Below, piece after piece: positions 1 to 6,370 of a DNA stretch of 7,408 nucleotides. The DNA comes from Dehalococcoidia bacterium (GTDB lineage Bacteria > Chloroflexota > Dehalococcoidia > JACVQG01 > JAHKAY01). A program made the position numbers and the translations under genes. A model generated the notes under the pieces. It was not told the origin of the DNA, ran no database searches, and saw only the letters and a program-made list of their open reading frames with translations. The stretch's first letter is position 1, and each line of letters starts with the position of its first letter. Location: assembly GCA_030744635.1 (NCBI GenBank), contig JASLQE010000299.1, forward strand, positions 1-7,408, in the 5' to 3' direction.

Positions 1-1
1 A

Positions 2-25
2 AGGATTACCTGGGGGAAATCATGA
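2..25 (+). CDS. Possible 3' end of upstream gene (hyuA candidate), partial
   Basis: Frame 2 is open from the left edge and stops at a TGA (23-25) that overlaps the hyuB ATG in an ATGA arrangement; it would encode only the last seven residues, RITWGKS. Such 4-bp overlaps are common between translationally coupled subunits, and hyuA normally precedes hyuB. The identity as hyuA is inferred from gene order alone because seven residues carry no family signal. Frame 3 also stops nearby (27-29), so an upstream gene could end there instead. Confidence 0.3.
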   Translation, partial: RITWGKS

Positions 26-1941
26 ATAACACAGCCCCAAAGGGCACTCTGGACCCTGTAGCCGCTGAAATCATGCGCAACTCCTTTGTTGCAGTGGTGC
101 GCCAGATGAGCCGCCTTATCGTGCGTTCCACCTTCTCTTACATCATCCGGGAGGCCTTCGATTTCTGCACGGCTGTGGTTGCCCCGAAACAGCCTCCGGA
201 ACTGGAACTGGACATCGTGGCCATGTCCGAAAGCCTGGCCCACTTCTCCGGGTGCATGCCCTTTATGGTACGCAACCTGGTTGACGAGTACGGCCTGGAG
301 AACATGGAGGACGGAGATGTTATAGCCATCAACAACCCCTACATGGCGGGCAACCACATCTATGACAACGGGTTCTTCAAGCCCATATACTACCAGGGTA
401 AATTCCTGGGCGCCATATGCACCAAGGCGCACATACTGGACATGGGCGGTGTGGTGCCCGGGGGTTACTCCGTTGAAAAGCGCAATATATGGGAGGATGG
501 GCTGGTAATCTCCGGAGTACCCGTTTACAGAAACAACCAGCCCTACAAGCCAGGTTTCAATCTGTATTTCGCCAACAGCCGTGTGCCGCACCTGGTGCTG
601 GGGGACATCCAGGCCCTATTCAGCGCCATGCGGTTCGGCGAGAAAGCACTTATCGGACTGGCCCAGAAGTACGGTGTGGAACACCTGCATGAGGCCATGG
701 CCTATTCGCTGGACTATGCGGAGCGCTCCATGCGCCAGGGTTTCTCCTGGCTTCCTGACGGGGAGTACAGCGGAGAAGATGGGTTAGACGGGGATTTCTT
801 TAACGACCAACCCTACGATATCAAGTGCAAGGTAACCAAGAAGGGAGACGAGGTTGAGGTGGACTTCAGCGGGTCCTCCCGGGTGGCGGCATCATCTATG
901 AACTGTACTGTGTACGACACTGCAAACGGCACCTATACCGCCTTCAAATGGCTGTTTGATCCTGTGAATCCTAACAACTCCGGGGCCTTCAGGCCCATTA
1001 ACCTGGTGTTGCCGGAAAACACTTTCATAAGCGCTCTGCCTCCTCACAGCACCACCTCGTATTTCGATACCGCAGAAGCGGTATTCAATGCGGTAGTCAA
1101 GGCGCTGCTGAACGGTGTCAAGGAGAGGGGCTTTGGGGGCCACTATGGCACCAACTTGGGCCTTTCATGCAACGGCCAGGACACCCGCTCCGGCAGGGAA
1201 CGCTTCTTCCTGGTCGCCTATGTCGCCCTGGGGGCCTTTGGTGCTACAGACGCCGGAGATGCCGAGCATTTCGTCTCCCTCTCCCAGCAGAACATCATGG
1301 ACCCCTCGGTGGAAGCCACCGAGGAAGAGTTTCCGGTCCTAATCCTGCGAAAAGAGTTTGTCCAGGATAGCGGCGGCCCTGGCAAGCATCGGGGCGGGAC
1401 ATCCGTGCTGGTGGACCGAGTGGTGCTGGATGATACAGAGGCCAGAAACCTTTTTCTGCATATGAAGATACTCCCCTGGGGTTGCGTGGGAGGCAAAGAG
1501 GGGGCATCCGGTGGTGTGTGGATGGTACCTCCGGACATCTGGAAGTTTGAGGAGAAGGGCCTGCTGCCTACCCTTAACGGCATCAGTCCGCCTGGGTTCT
1601 ATCGGGACTATACCGAACCGCTGGCCGGATACTATAACCCCGATACCCACGAGATTGACCACCAGGGCGGGCAGTGGTACCGGGGACTGAACCGGGTGTT
1701 CCAGTTGAAACGGGACACCACTATACGAATCATCAGTCCGGGCGGCGGCGGGTGGGGTGACCCCCTGGAAAGGGACCCGGAGCTGGTGAAACGGGATGTC
1801 CGCGATGGCTATGTCTCCCTGGAGGGCGCACACCGAGACTACGGCGTGGTGGTCAAGGGGGACCCTGATACAGACCCCGAGGCCCTGGAGATAGACCACC
1901 GGGCCACCGGGCAGCTACGCCGGAGATGGAAGGAGGGCTGA
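22..1941 (+). CDS. hyuB: HyuB-family subunit (hydantoinase B / oxoprolinase / acetophenone carboxylase beta type)
   Basis: This is a cytoplasmic subunit that normally pairs with a HyuA ATPase subunit for ATP-dependent opening of hydantoin or oxoproline rings, or carboxylation of ketones and aromatic ketones. The 639 residues cover the whole domain. DPVAAEIMRN (11-20) is the usual N-terminal motif. NNPYMAGNHIYD (104-115) matches the family NDPYxGGxHxxD, with Asp replaced by Asn and one Gly by Ala. AHILDMGG (136-143) is a probable metal or active-site motif. Further family motifs are WEDGL (157-161), NSRVPHLVLGDI (185-196), LPDGEY (244-249), DFSGSS (281-286), DSGGPGKHRGG (449-459) and SPGGGGWGDPLERDPELV (572-589), with a YGVV tail near 607. 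The 380-415 segment departs from the common GGxGA pattern. The ATG has a GGGGGA ribosome site at 12-17 and apparent overlap with an upstream stop. The frame is open to the left edge, but the family begins close to this Met. The exact substrate cannot be read from the sequence. Confidence 0.93.
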   Translation: MNNTAPKGTLDPVAAEIMRNSFVAVVRQMSRLIVRSTFSYIIREAFDFCTAVVAPKQPPELELDIVAMSESLAHFSGCMPFMVRNLVDEYGLENMEDGDVIAINNPYMAGNHIYDNGFFKPIYYQGKFLGAICTKAHILDMGGVVPGGYSVEKRNIWEDGLVISGVPVYRNNQPYKPGFNLYFANSRVPHLVLGDIQALFSAMRFGEKALIGLAQKYGVEHLHEAMAYSLDYAERSMRQGFSWLPDGEYSGEDGLDGDFFNDQPYDIKCKVTKKGDEVEVDFSGSSRVAASSMNCTVYDTANGTYTAFKWLFDPVNPNNSGAFRPINLVLPENTFISALPPHSTTSYFDTAEAVFNAVVKALLNGVKERGFGGHYGTNLGLSCNGQDTRSGRERFFLVAYVALGAFGATDAGDAEHFVSLSQQNIMDPSVEATEEEFPVLILRKEFVQDSGGPGKHRGGTSVLVDRVVLDDTEARNLFLHMKILPWGCVGGKEGASGGVWMVPPDIWKFEEKGLLPTLNGISPPGFYRDYTEPLAGYYNPDTHEIDHQGGQWYRGLNRVFQLKRDTTIRIISPGGGGWGDPLERDPELVKRDVRDGYVSLEGAHRDYGVVVKGDPDTDPEALEIDHRATGQLRRRWKEG

Positions 1942-1944
1942 ACC

Positions 1945-2205
1945 ATGTCCACCATATTCCCTCGCCCCGAGGAAAGGGAGCTATTTACCCGGCGGCAGCA
2001 CCTGCCAGGTATGACCTGTCCCAAATGCCACGGGAAGAACATCGCTGAATACCCGGCCCTTAAAGTGACCGGCTGGGCCGTGATACAGAAGTGCCAGGAC
2101 TGTTTCCATGAACTGGGGAGCCACCCCACCCGTTCCCCCCTGGGCACAAATTACATACCCTGGAGCTCACTCCTCCCCGAAGGTGAGCCTGACCCGGAGT
2201 CCTGA
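1945..2205 (+). CDS. Small zinc-ribbon protein, VdcD/BsdD-like, probable accessory subunit of the HyuAB enzyme
   Basis: This 86-residue protein has two Cys pairs, C25-P-K-C28 and C50-Q-D-C53, separated by 21 residues, so a single structural zinc ribbon is expected. The order TCPKC, then GWAVIQKCQDCF, resembles the small D subunit of phenolic-acid (vanillate/4-hydroxybenzoate) decarboxylases as I remember it. Acetone and acetophenone carboxylases also carry small Zn-binding subunits, so either parallel would fit a subunit beside HyuB. AGGAGGG (1931-1937) sits 7 bases before the ATG, and the gene starts three bases after the hyuB stop, so co-translation is very likely. An internal Met23 lacks a comparable ribosome site. 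The N-terminal 20 residues and the Pro/Glu-rich C-terminus show no domain. The protein is convergent with dctM, with 37 bases between stops and no obvious terminator there. It could instead be a DUF35-like or generic zinc ribbon. Confidence 0.85.
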   Translation: MSTIFPRPEERELFTRRQHLPGMTCPKCHGKNIAEYPALKVTGWAVIQKCQDCFHELGSHPTRSPLGTNYIPWSSLLPEGEPDPES

Positions 2206-2242
2206 TACCCTCCCGGCACTGGAACTAATTACCTGGATCAGG

Positions 2243-3553
2243 CTAATGTAGTATTTGGGCCGGGAGCCAGGTGCTGAGTATGGGGAAGGCGATGATGATG
2301 GCCAGCGCCAGCAGCATCATTATGAAGAAGGGCATGGTGCCCCGGAATATGTCCTCCAGGGTTACATCCGGCTCCGCTACCCCCTTGACGGCGTAGACAT
2401 TCAGCCCCACCGGTGGCGTTATAAGCCCCACATGGATGGCCAGTATAACCACCATGGCAAACCACATGGGGTCAATGCCCATAGCCTGTACCGCTGGATA
2501 GAAGACGGGTATGGTGATGGATAGCATGGAGATGGAGTCCAGGAAAGCACCTAATATTATGTAGAGAATGGCCAGTGCTATTACCAGCCCTATGGGGGTA
2601 AGGCCTATATCCAATATAGCGTTCACCATCCTGGGGGCGACGCCGGAGAGTATCATGAACCGGGAGAATACCTTGGCGGCGATGAGGATGAGAAATATCA
2701 TGGCCGTGATGCTCACCGTCTCGTTAAGGGCTGTGCGTAGCTGAGGCCAGTGCATGCCGCCCCAGAACACGGCGATGAGCAGGATGGTTAGTGCGCCGAA
2801 GGCACCGGCCTCGGTGGGGGTGAACACGCCCCCATAGATGCCGCCGATGACCACCGCACCTGATAGCATGATGGGCCAGAAGTCCTTGAGGCTGACCAAG
2901 CGGTCCCGCCAGGTGATTTTGTAGGGTGCCGCGGGGGCTGCAGTGGGGTTGAAGTATGCTATCACCAGGATACCCCCGGTAAACACAAACGCCAGGAGCA
3001 TACCCGGGGCGATGCCGGCTATTAGGAGGTCGCCGATGGACTCCAGGGTGAGCAGGCCATAGACCACGGCTAACAGGCTGGGCGGTATGAGCATGCCGAT
3101 GGCCCCGGCAGACGAGACTATGCCATAGGCCAGCCCTTTGCTGTAGCCGTGGCGTCTCATCTCAGGGCAGCTCACCCGGGCGAACACGCTGGCGGTAACC
3201 AGGGCGGAGCCGGAGACGGTGCCGAAGGCGGTGCAGGCCCCCACCGTGGCTATCCCTAGGCCGCCGCGTATCGTGCCAACCCATTTGCCGAGGGCGCTGT
3301 AAGTCGCCTCGCTGATGCCTCCCATCATGGCCAGCAGGCCCATGAGGATGAACAGGGGCATAACGACGAACTCAGGGTTGATGGCGAAGTGAAAAGAGGT
3401 GGTGGCCAGCAAACTCACACTCCCCGTCAACCCAATGGTGGCCATCGTACCCAGGACGCCCACCACCCCCAGGGCAACACCTATGTGCACCCCCGCCGCC
3501 AGGAAAAGGAACAGCGCAAGTATTCCAATAATGCCAATCAGAAACGGGTCCAC
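2243..3553 (-). CDS. dctM: TRAP transporter large permease subunit DctM
   Basis: DctM is the ion-coupled transport subunit of a tripartite ATP-independent periplasmic transporter. It takes substrate from DctP and moves it across the inner membrane using a sodium or proton gradient. The 436 residues match the usual length and contain many hydrophobic helices. Family signatures are FGTVSGSALVTASV (110-123), SSAGAIGMLIPPSLLAVVYG (147-166), GGVFTPTEAGAFGA (241-254), LGAFLDSISMLSITIPVFYP (334-353) and GLITPPVGLNVYAVKGVA (376-393). The N-terminal membrane segment begins at once after MDPF. The start is GTG, two bases after the dctQ stop, with an AGGGG ribosome site inside the end of dctQ; translation is therefore coupled to dctQ. 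It is the last gene of the operon. Substrate class is not readable from this subunit. Confidence 0.96.
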   Translation of the reverse strand: MDPFLIGIIGILALFLFLAAGVHIGVALGVVGVLGTMATIGLTGSVSLLATTSFHFAINPEFVVMPLFILMGLLAMMGGISEATYSALGKWVGTIRGGLGIATVGACTAFGTVSGSALVTASVFARVSCPEMRRHGYSKGLAYGIVSSAGAIGMLIPPSLLAVVYGLLTLESIGDLLIAGIAPGMLLAFVFTGGILVIAYFNPTAAPAAPYKITWRDRLVSLKDFWPIMLSGAVVIGGIYGGVFTPTEAGAFGALTILLIAVFWGGMHWPQLRTALNETVSITAMIFLILIAAKVFSRFMILSGVAPRMVNAILDIGLTPIGLVIALAILYIILGAFLDSISMLSITIPVFYPAVQAMGIDPMWFAMVVILAIHVGLITPPVGLNVYAVKGVAEPDVTLEDIFRGTMPFFIMMLLALAIIIAFPILSTWLPAQILH

Positions 3554-3555
3554 TG

Positions 3556-4083
3556 TTACCCCTGCCGCTTCTCAGTTAGCTGGGCCAGGTGGGTCAGGAA
3601 ATAGACCATAAACTGCACGCTGATGAGGAAAACTCCTATGGGTACAGCCAGCTTGGGCAGCCAGAAAGGTAAATCTATCGACGCTGGCATGTATTCCCTG
3701 GCCAACCAGGACTCCCAGAACTGCCCCCACCCACCCCAGGTGAGCAGGGCGAACAGCGTGAACCCCAGCACCCCGGCCAGCAACTCTGCCACCAGGCGCA
3801 ACCGGCGTCCGAAGCGGTCCAGGATCAGGGTCATGCGCACATGTCCCCCCACCACCAAGGCATAGGCAAAAGAGAAGAATATCAGGTAGGCCAGCATTAT
3901 CTGTTCAATCTCTATGCCTCCAACGATGGGTTTGTTGAACAGGTACCGGCCGCTTACATCCACCACCACCATTATCATAATGGCAATAGTGACGCCTCCG
4001 GCGGCTATCGCCAGCACCTCGTTGACCCTTCGGCTGGCCGTTTCGAAGCGCTGTATTGCCCTTCTTGGCCAGCATTCACTCAT
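3556..4083 (-). CDS. dctQ: TRAP transporter small permease subunit DctQ
   Basis: DctQ is the four-helix membrane partner of DctM and is needed for a functional permease. The 175-residue length is typical. Membrane segments are seen at about 24-44, 60-80, 98-120 and 142-164. The conserved pattern DVSGRYLFNKPIVGGIEIEQ (42-61) and GGHVRMTLILDRFGRR (79-94) is characteristic of the DctQ family. The ATG at 4081-4083 is preceded by GGAGG (complement of 4096-4100) with a rather long 12-base spacing, which may lower its translation relative to dctP. The gene lies 111 bases downstream of dctP, across a strong stem-loop, and its stop is two bases from the dctM start. DctQ and DctM are separate here rather than fused. 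Confidence 0.94.
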   Translation of the reverse strand: MSECWPRRAIQRFETASRRVNEVLAIAAGGVTIAIMIMVVVDVSGRYLFNKPIVGGIEIEQIMLAYLIFFSFAYALVVGGHVRMTLILDRFGRRLRLVAELLAGVLGFTLFALLTWGGWGQFWESWLAREYMPASIDLPFWLPKLAVPIGVFLISVQFMVYFLTHLAQLTEKRQG

Positions 4084-4115
4084 GCTTAAAGATATCCTCC
4101 ACTACCCCATTCTTA

Positions 4116-4149
4116 ATGGGCGGTGACCCCCAAAAGGGTCACCGCCCAT
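4116..4149 (-). promoter_or_regulatory. Perfect 14-bp stem-loop between dctP and dctQ (mRNA stabiliser or attenuator)
   Basis: The arms ATGGGCGGTGACCC (4116-4129) and its exact reverse complement (4136-4149) enclose a 6-base loop, CCAAAA on the + strand. Neither strand has a run of T after the stem, so it is not a canonical Rho-independent terminator. By analogy with the intercistronic hairpins of binding-protein transporters such as malE-malF, it probably protects the dctP message from 3' decay or partly attenuates transcription. Either would give more DctP than DctQM. The role is inferred; the structure is read directly. Confidence 0.75.
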
Positions 4150-4194
4150 GTAGTTCTCCTGCTACTTAGGTACTCAATCCTGAAAGAGGACTGA

Positions 4195-5394
4195 CTACCT
4201 TTCTCCCCACTGGCGGGGCCACTTGTGGCCGGCGTCGGTGGTCATTTTCATGAATGTGTCCACAACCTCCCAACCGGGCCAGCCCAGTTTCGTAACCTTC
4301 TCGGCAAACACAGCGGGCATGTCTGGCATCAGCTGCGCCCACCGGTCCAGGTCAGCCTGAGGCATGGTGTAGAAAGTCACGCCGGCTTTGGTCAGCGTAT
4401 CAATATAGCCTTGCTTACGCGAGGTGAGCAGGTCTATATGGTACTGCTCAGTCTCCATGGACACTTCATCAAACAACGCCTGCAGCTCCGGGCTGAAGGA
4501 GTTGAACAGGTCCAGGTTCATCCAGCCCCCCAGCGGGACCGCAGAGCCCAGGTTGGTGTAGGTATAGTGCTTGGAGACCTCGTAGTTCTTCAGGTCACCG
4601 AAGACGCTCATGTCTATAATCTGGCCGTCAATGGTGCCCCGCTGCAGTGCCACATAGCGGTCACCGGCGGGCATGGTTACGGGCGCCGCACCGGCGGCCT
4701 CCACCCACTTGGGGAACTCGGTGCCGATAACGGCCAGCTTCTTGCCCTTCATGTCATTCAGTGTGGGGATAGCAACATTGGACTCGATGTCGTAGCTGAG
4801 CAGCCCTTGTAGCCAGAGCAGCTTTGTGTTCTGTTCCGTCAGCTCTTGGTGCATCGCAGGCATGGCGTCGTACATCGACCTCTTGGCCTTGACTAGCATG
4901 TCATGGTCCGAAGGACGGAAGGCGAAAGCGTACTCAAAAGTGCCCAGGGGCACCTTGCCCGGGGCATAGAGCCACACACCAGGGGTCATATCCACCACGC
5001 CCTTGCCCACCGCATCCAGGACCTCTAAGGGGGATACCAAGGAAGCCCCCCAGAAGTTCTCAAAGGTTATCTTGCCGCCGGTACGCTCGGTTATCTGTTT
5101 CTGGAAATAGTCGATACCCATGGACATGGTGGCCGGCGGTGGCGGGAATGGGGAGCCCATCTTGAGTGTCATCGGCTGTGCCACCGGCACGATAGCCGGG
5201 CCGGCCGGGGCCGCCTTCGGTGCCGACCTCGCTGGGGCCGGGGCCGCCGTAGGTGCCGGTTTTGCCGGAGCCGGGGCCGCCGTAGGCGCCGGGGCTGGGG
5301 CCGGGGTTTCAGACTTGCATGCCACGGCGGATACCACGATTGTCAGCGCTACCAGCAGCATTAGCAGGCTGCGCCAACTTCCTCCAAGCTTCAT
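4195..5394 (-). CDS. dctP: TRAP transporter substrate-binding lipoprotein DctP
   Basis: This is the extracytoplasmic binding protein that captures substrate and delivers it to DctQM. The 399 residues start with a lipoprotein signal (K2, R8, hydrophobic 9-25, lipobox AVAC with lipidated Cys26). A Pro/Ala linker follows (about 29-74), then a full DctP domain from MTLKMGSPFPP (75-85). Family features are GGKITFENFWGASL (106-119), a DAVGKGVVDM segment (127-136), and MPAGDRYVALQRGTIDGQI (241-259, the canonical ALQxGxxDG). The position that is normally Arg in KxRV, and forms the salt bridge to a substrate carboxylate, is Ala221 in KKLAVIGT. This suggests a non-standard substrate or binding mode. 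The ATG has an AAGGAGG ribosome site seven bases upstream and a consensus promoter. As first gene of dctP-dctQ-dctM, it probably has the highest expression. A lipid-anchored binding protein with a long linker suits a monoderm or Chloroflexota-like envelope. Confidence 0.95.
   Translation of the reverse strand: MKLGGSWRSLLMLLVALTIVVSAVACKSETPAPAPAPTAAPAPAKPAPTAAPAPARSAPKAAPAGPAIVPVAQPMTLKMGSPFPPPPATMSMGIDYFQKQITERTGGKITFENFWGASLVSPLEVLDAVGKGVVDMTPGVWLYAPGKVPLGTFEYAFAFRPSDHDMLVKAKRSMYDAMPAMHQELTEQNTKLLWLQGLLSYDIESNVAIPTLNDMKGKKLAVIGTEFPKWVEAAGAAPVTMPAGDRYVALQRGTIDGQIIDMSVFGDLKNYEVSKHYTYTNLGSAVPLGGWMNLDLFNSFSPELQALFDEVSMETEQYHIDLLTSRKQGYIDTLTKAGVTFYTMPQADLDRWAQLMPDMPAVFAEKVTKLGWPGWEVVDTFMKMTTDAGHKWPRQWGER
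5227..5292 (-). repeat. 33-bp tandem duplication in the dctP linker
   Basis: Residues 35-45 (PAPTAAPAPAK) and 46-56 (PAPTAAPAPAR) are identical except for the last residue. At DNA level, 23-base blocks at 5237-5259 and 5270-5292 are offset by 33 bases and differ at one base. The in-frame unit lengthens the flexible linker between the lipid anchor and the binding domain. Such repeats arise and change length by replication slippage. Confidence 0.85.
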
Positions 5395-5433
5395 AATCGC
5401 TCCTCCTTAAGTTAACCGGAAGTAACTGGGCGC

Positions 5434-5462
5434 ATTATAAAGTCTTAGTGTACCATTGTCAA
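5434..5462 (-). promoter_or_regulatory. Consensus sigma70 promoter of the dctPQM operon
   Basis: Read on the - strand, a perfect -35 TTGACA (complement of 5457-5462) and a perfect -10 TATAAT (5434-5439) are separated by exactly 17 bases (5440-5456). Transcription should start near 5427, giving a leader of roughly 33 bases with the dctP ribosome site inside it. Both hexamers match consensus fully, which predicts strong basal transcription. Confidence 0.88.
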
Positions 5463-5479
5463 TTCTCTCTTAATCTCTC
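5461..5479 (-). repeat. Short direct repeat abutting the dctP -35 box
   Basis: On the + strand AATTCTCTC (5461-5469) and TAATCTCTC (5471-5479) repeat with a 10-base period, one helical turn, and two mismatches. They lie directly upstream of and slightly overlap the -35 box, where an activator or repressor could bind. They are short and low in complexity, so chance is a real alternative. Confidence 0.25.
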
Positions 5480-5550
5480 AGTACATTAGTGACACATCCT
5501 CTCCCGGCCAATCTCTCCGAACGCAGTGTCGATCCGAAGGACTCTCCGCT

Positions 5551-5751
5551 TTGCGGTCAGGTCATCCTCCTCCTGGGGTTATAGCAGATGCCTTGGGGGC
5601 GTCATTGCCCGGTGCCCGCCGGGCAATGGAGGAGGGCACCTCCGCCGCCGAGCTCCGCCACGCCGCCCTTCTGGCGTTGACCACCGCCGGGTTTCCCAGC
5701 ATGATTTCGGTCCTCAAGTGGATAGACAAGGTCATAAAGAAATCATCGTAG
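5551..5751 (+). pseudogene. Remnant of a carboxymuconolactone decarboxylase / AhpD-family protein (C-terminal part)
   Basis: The last 45 or so residues read like the C-terminal helices of the CMD/AhpD family: RRAMEEGTSAAELRHAAL, then LALTTAGFPSMISVLKWI. In intact members, a Cys-x-x-Cys-x-x-His helix lies just before the RRA helix. Here that position reads GASLPGARRAM with no cysteine, and nothing upstream looks like the N-terminal half. The frame is open upstream without a stop to 5461, but the only starts are a TTG at 5551 and an internal ATG at 5626, neither with a convincing ribosome site. The upstream side is occupied by the dctP promoter. I read it as a decayed, truncated gene; a short expressed protein is possible. 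It ends 14 bases before the convergent macro-domain stop. The rest of the 5395-5765 interval holds only the dctP leader and promoter region and nothing else I recognise. Confidence 0.5.
5603..5628. repeat. Perfect 10-bp inverted repeat inside the CMD-family remnant
   Basis: CATTGCCCGG (5603-5612) and CCGGGCAATG (5619-5628) are exact reverse complements around a 6-base loop, TGCCCG. No T run follows on either strand, so a terminator is unlikely. It sits where the CMD-family similarity breaks off, at the place of the missing Cys-x-x-Cys, so it may mark an insertion or deletion. Confidence 0.65.
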
Positions 5752-5765
5752 ACGCCCTCGCCGTT

Positions 5766-6359
5766 CTATGGTTTAGGTGGTGGGCCTAAGCCAGCCAGGC
5801 CCTTCCCCTCGGCCACCGCGCTCAGGGCATCGGCATATGCCTCGTAAGTGCGGCGGTCAAACAGTACGAAGCGGACCTCCTCCAGTGGCGTCCCCCCCTC
5901 CCCACCCTCCAGGAAGGACTGCACCTCGCGCAGGGCTACACGGGCTGCCAGGTCCAGCGGGTAGCCATAGGCCCCGGTGCTGATGGAGGGGAAGGCCACC
6001 GTCCTTAGTCCCTCCCTGACGGCTACGCTCAGGCTTTCCCTGTAGGCCGAGGATAGGGTATCCGCCTCACCGCTGCGGCCCCCGTGCCATACTGGTCCTA
6101 CGGTGTGGACTACATGCCGTGCCGGGAGCAGTCCCCCGGTGGTAATTACAGCCTGGCCCGCGGGAAGGCGGCCCCTCTCCCGCACGATGCGTTTACATGC
6201 CTCCAGAATGGCAGGTCCTCCTGCCCTGTGTATGGCACCGTCCACACCGCCCCCCCCCATCAGACCGGAGTTGGCGGAGTTGACTATAGTATCCACCCGC
6301 TCCCGGGTAATATCCCCCTGGAGCAGCCGCAGCTGGGTGCCGCCGATGACGACTTCCAT
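5766..6359 (-). CDS. Macro-domain protein, MacroD/YmdB type (ADP-ribose hydrolase)
   Basis: MacroD-type proteins bind ADP-ribose and hydrolyse O-acetyl-ADP-ribose or mono-ADP-ribose on Asp/Glu side chains. The 197 residues are a single complete macro domain. LLQGDIT (12-18) holds the adenine-binding Asp16. NSAN (27-30) and GGGGVDGAIHRAGGP (35-49) form the catalytic loop with Asn30 and Asp40. LPAGQAVITTGGLLP (65-79), VVHTVGPVW (83-91) and FPSISTGAYGYP (123-134, diphosphate loop) complete the fold. All hallmark residues of the active MacroD class are present. The C-terminal tail after about 180 is Gly/Pro-rich and not part of the domain. The ATG at 6357-6359 has only a weak AGG upstream. A possible extended -10 ends 11 bases before it, so the message may be nearly leaderless. 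It lies 134 bases downstream of the radical SAM gene on the same strand. A run of nine G encodes the glycine loop. Confidence 0.94.
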   Translation of the reverse strand: MEVVIGGTQLRLLQGDITRERVDTIVNSANSGLMGGGGVDGAIHRAGGPAILEACKRIVRERGRLPAGQAVITTGGLLPARHVVHTVGPVWHGGRSGEADTLSSAYRESLSVAVREGLRTVAFPSISTGAYGYPLDLAARVALREVQSFLEGGEGGTPLEEVRFVLFDRRTYEAYADALSAVAEGKGLAGLGPPPKP

Positions 6360-6370
6360 ACCTATTTGTC

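Noticed and set aside
1339..1899. 186-codon open frame on the - strand
   Set aside because: It lies wholly inside hyuB, whose family motifs run through the same bases; the antisense translation is Pro/His-rich with no domain.
4116..4149. Rho-independent terminator after dctP
   Set aside because: The stem is perfect but neither strand has a T run after it, and dctQM continue the same operon.
4225..4812. 195-codon open frame on the + strand
   Set aside because: It is antisense to dctP, which has clear TRAP motifs there; no ribosome site or recognisable domain.
5526..5789. 87-codon open frame on the + strand overlapping the CMD-family remnant
   Set aside because: A different frame from the recognisable CMD-like residues; Arg/Pro/Trp-rich with no domain, and it runs into the macro-domain gene.
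5782..5802. 6-bp inverted repeat (GGGCCT/AGGCCC) near the macro gene stop
   Set aside because: Short stem with a 9-base loop inside coding sequence and no T run; likely chance in GC-rich DNA.
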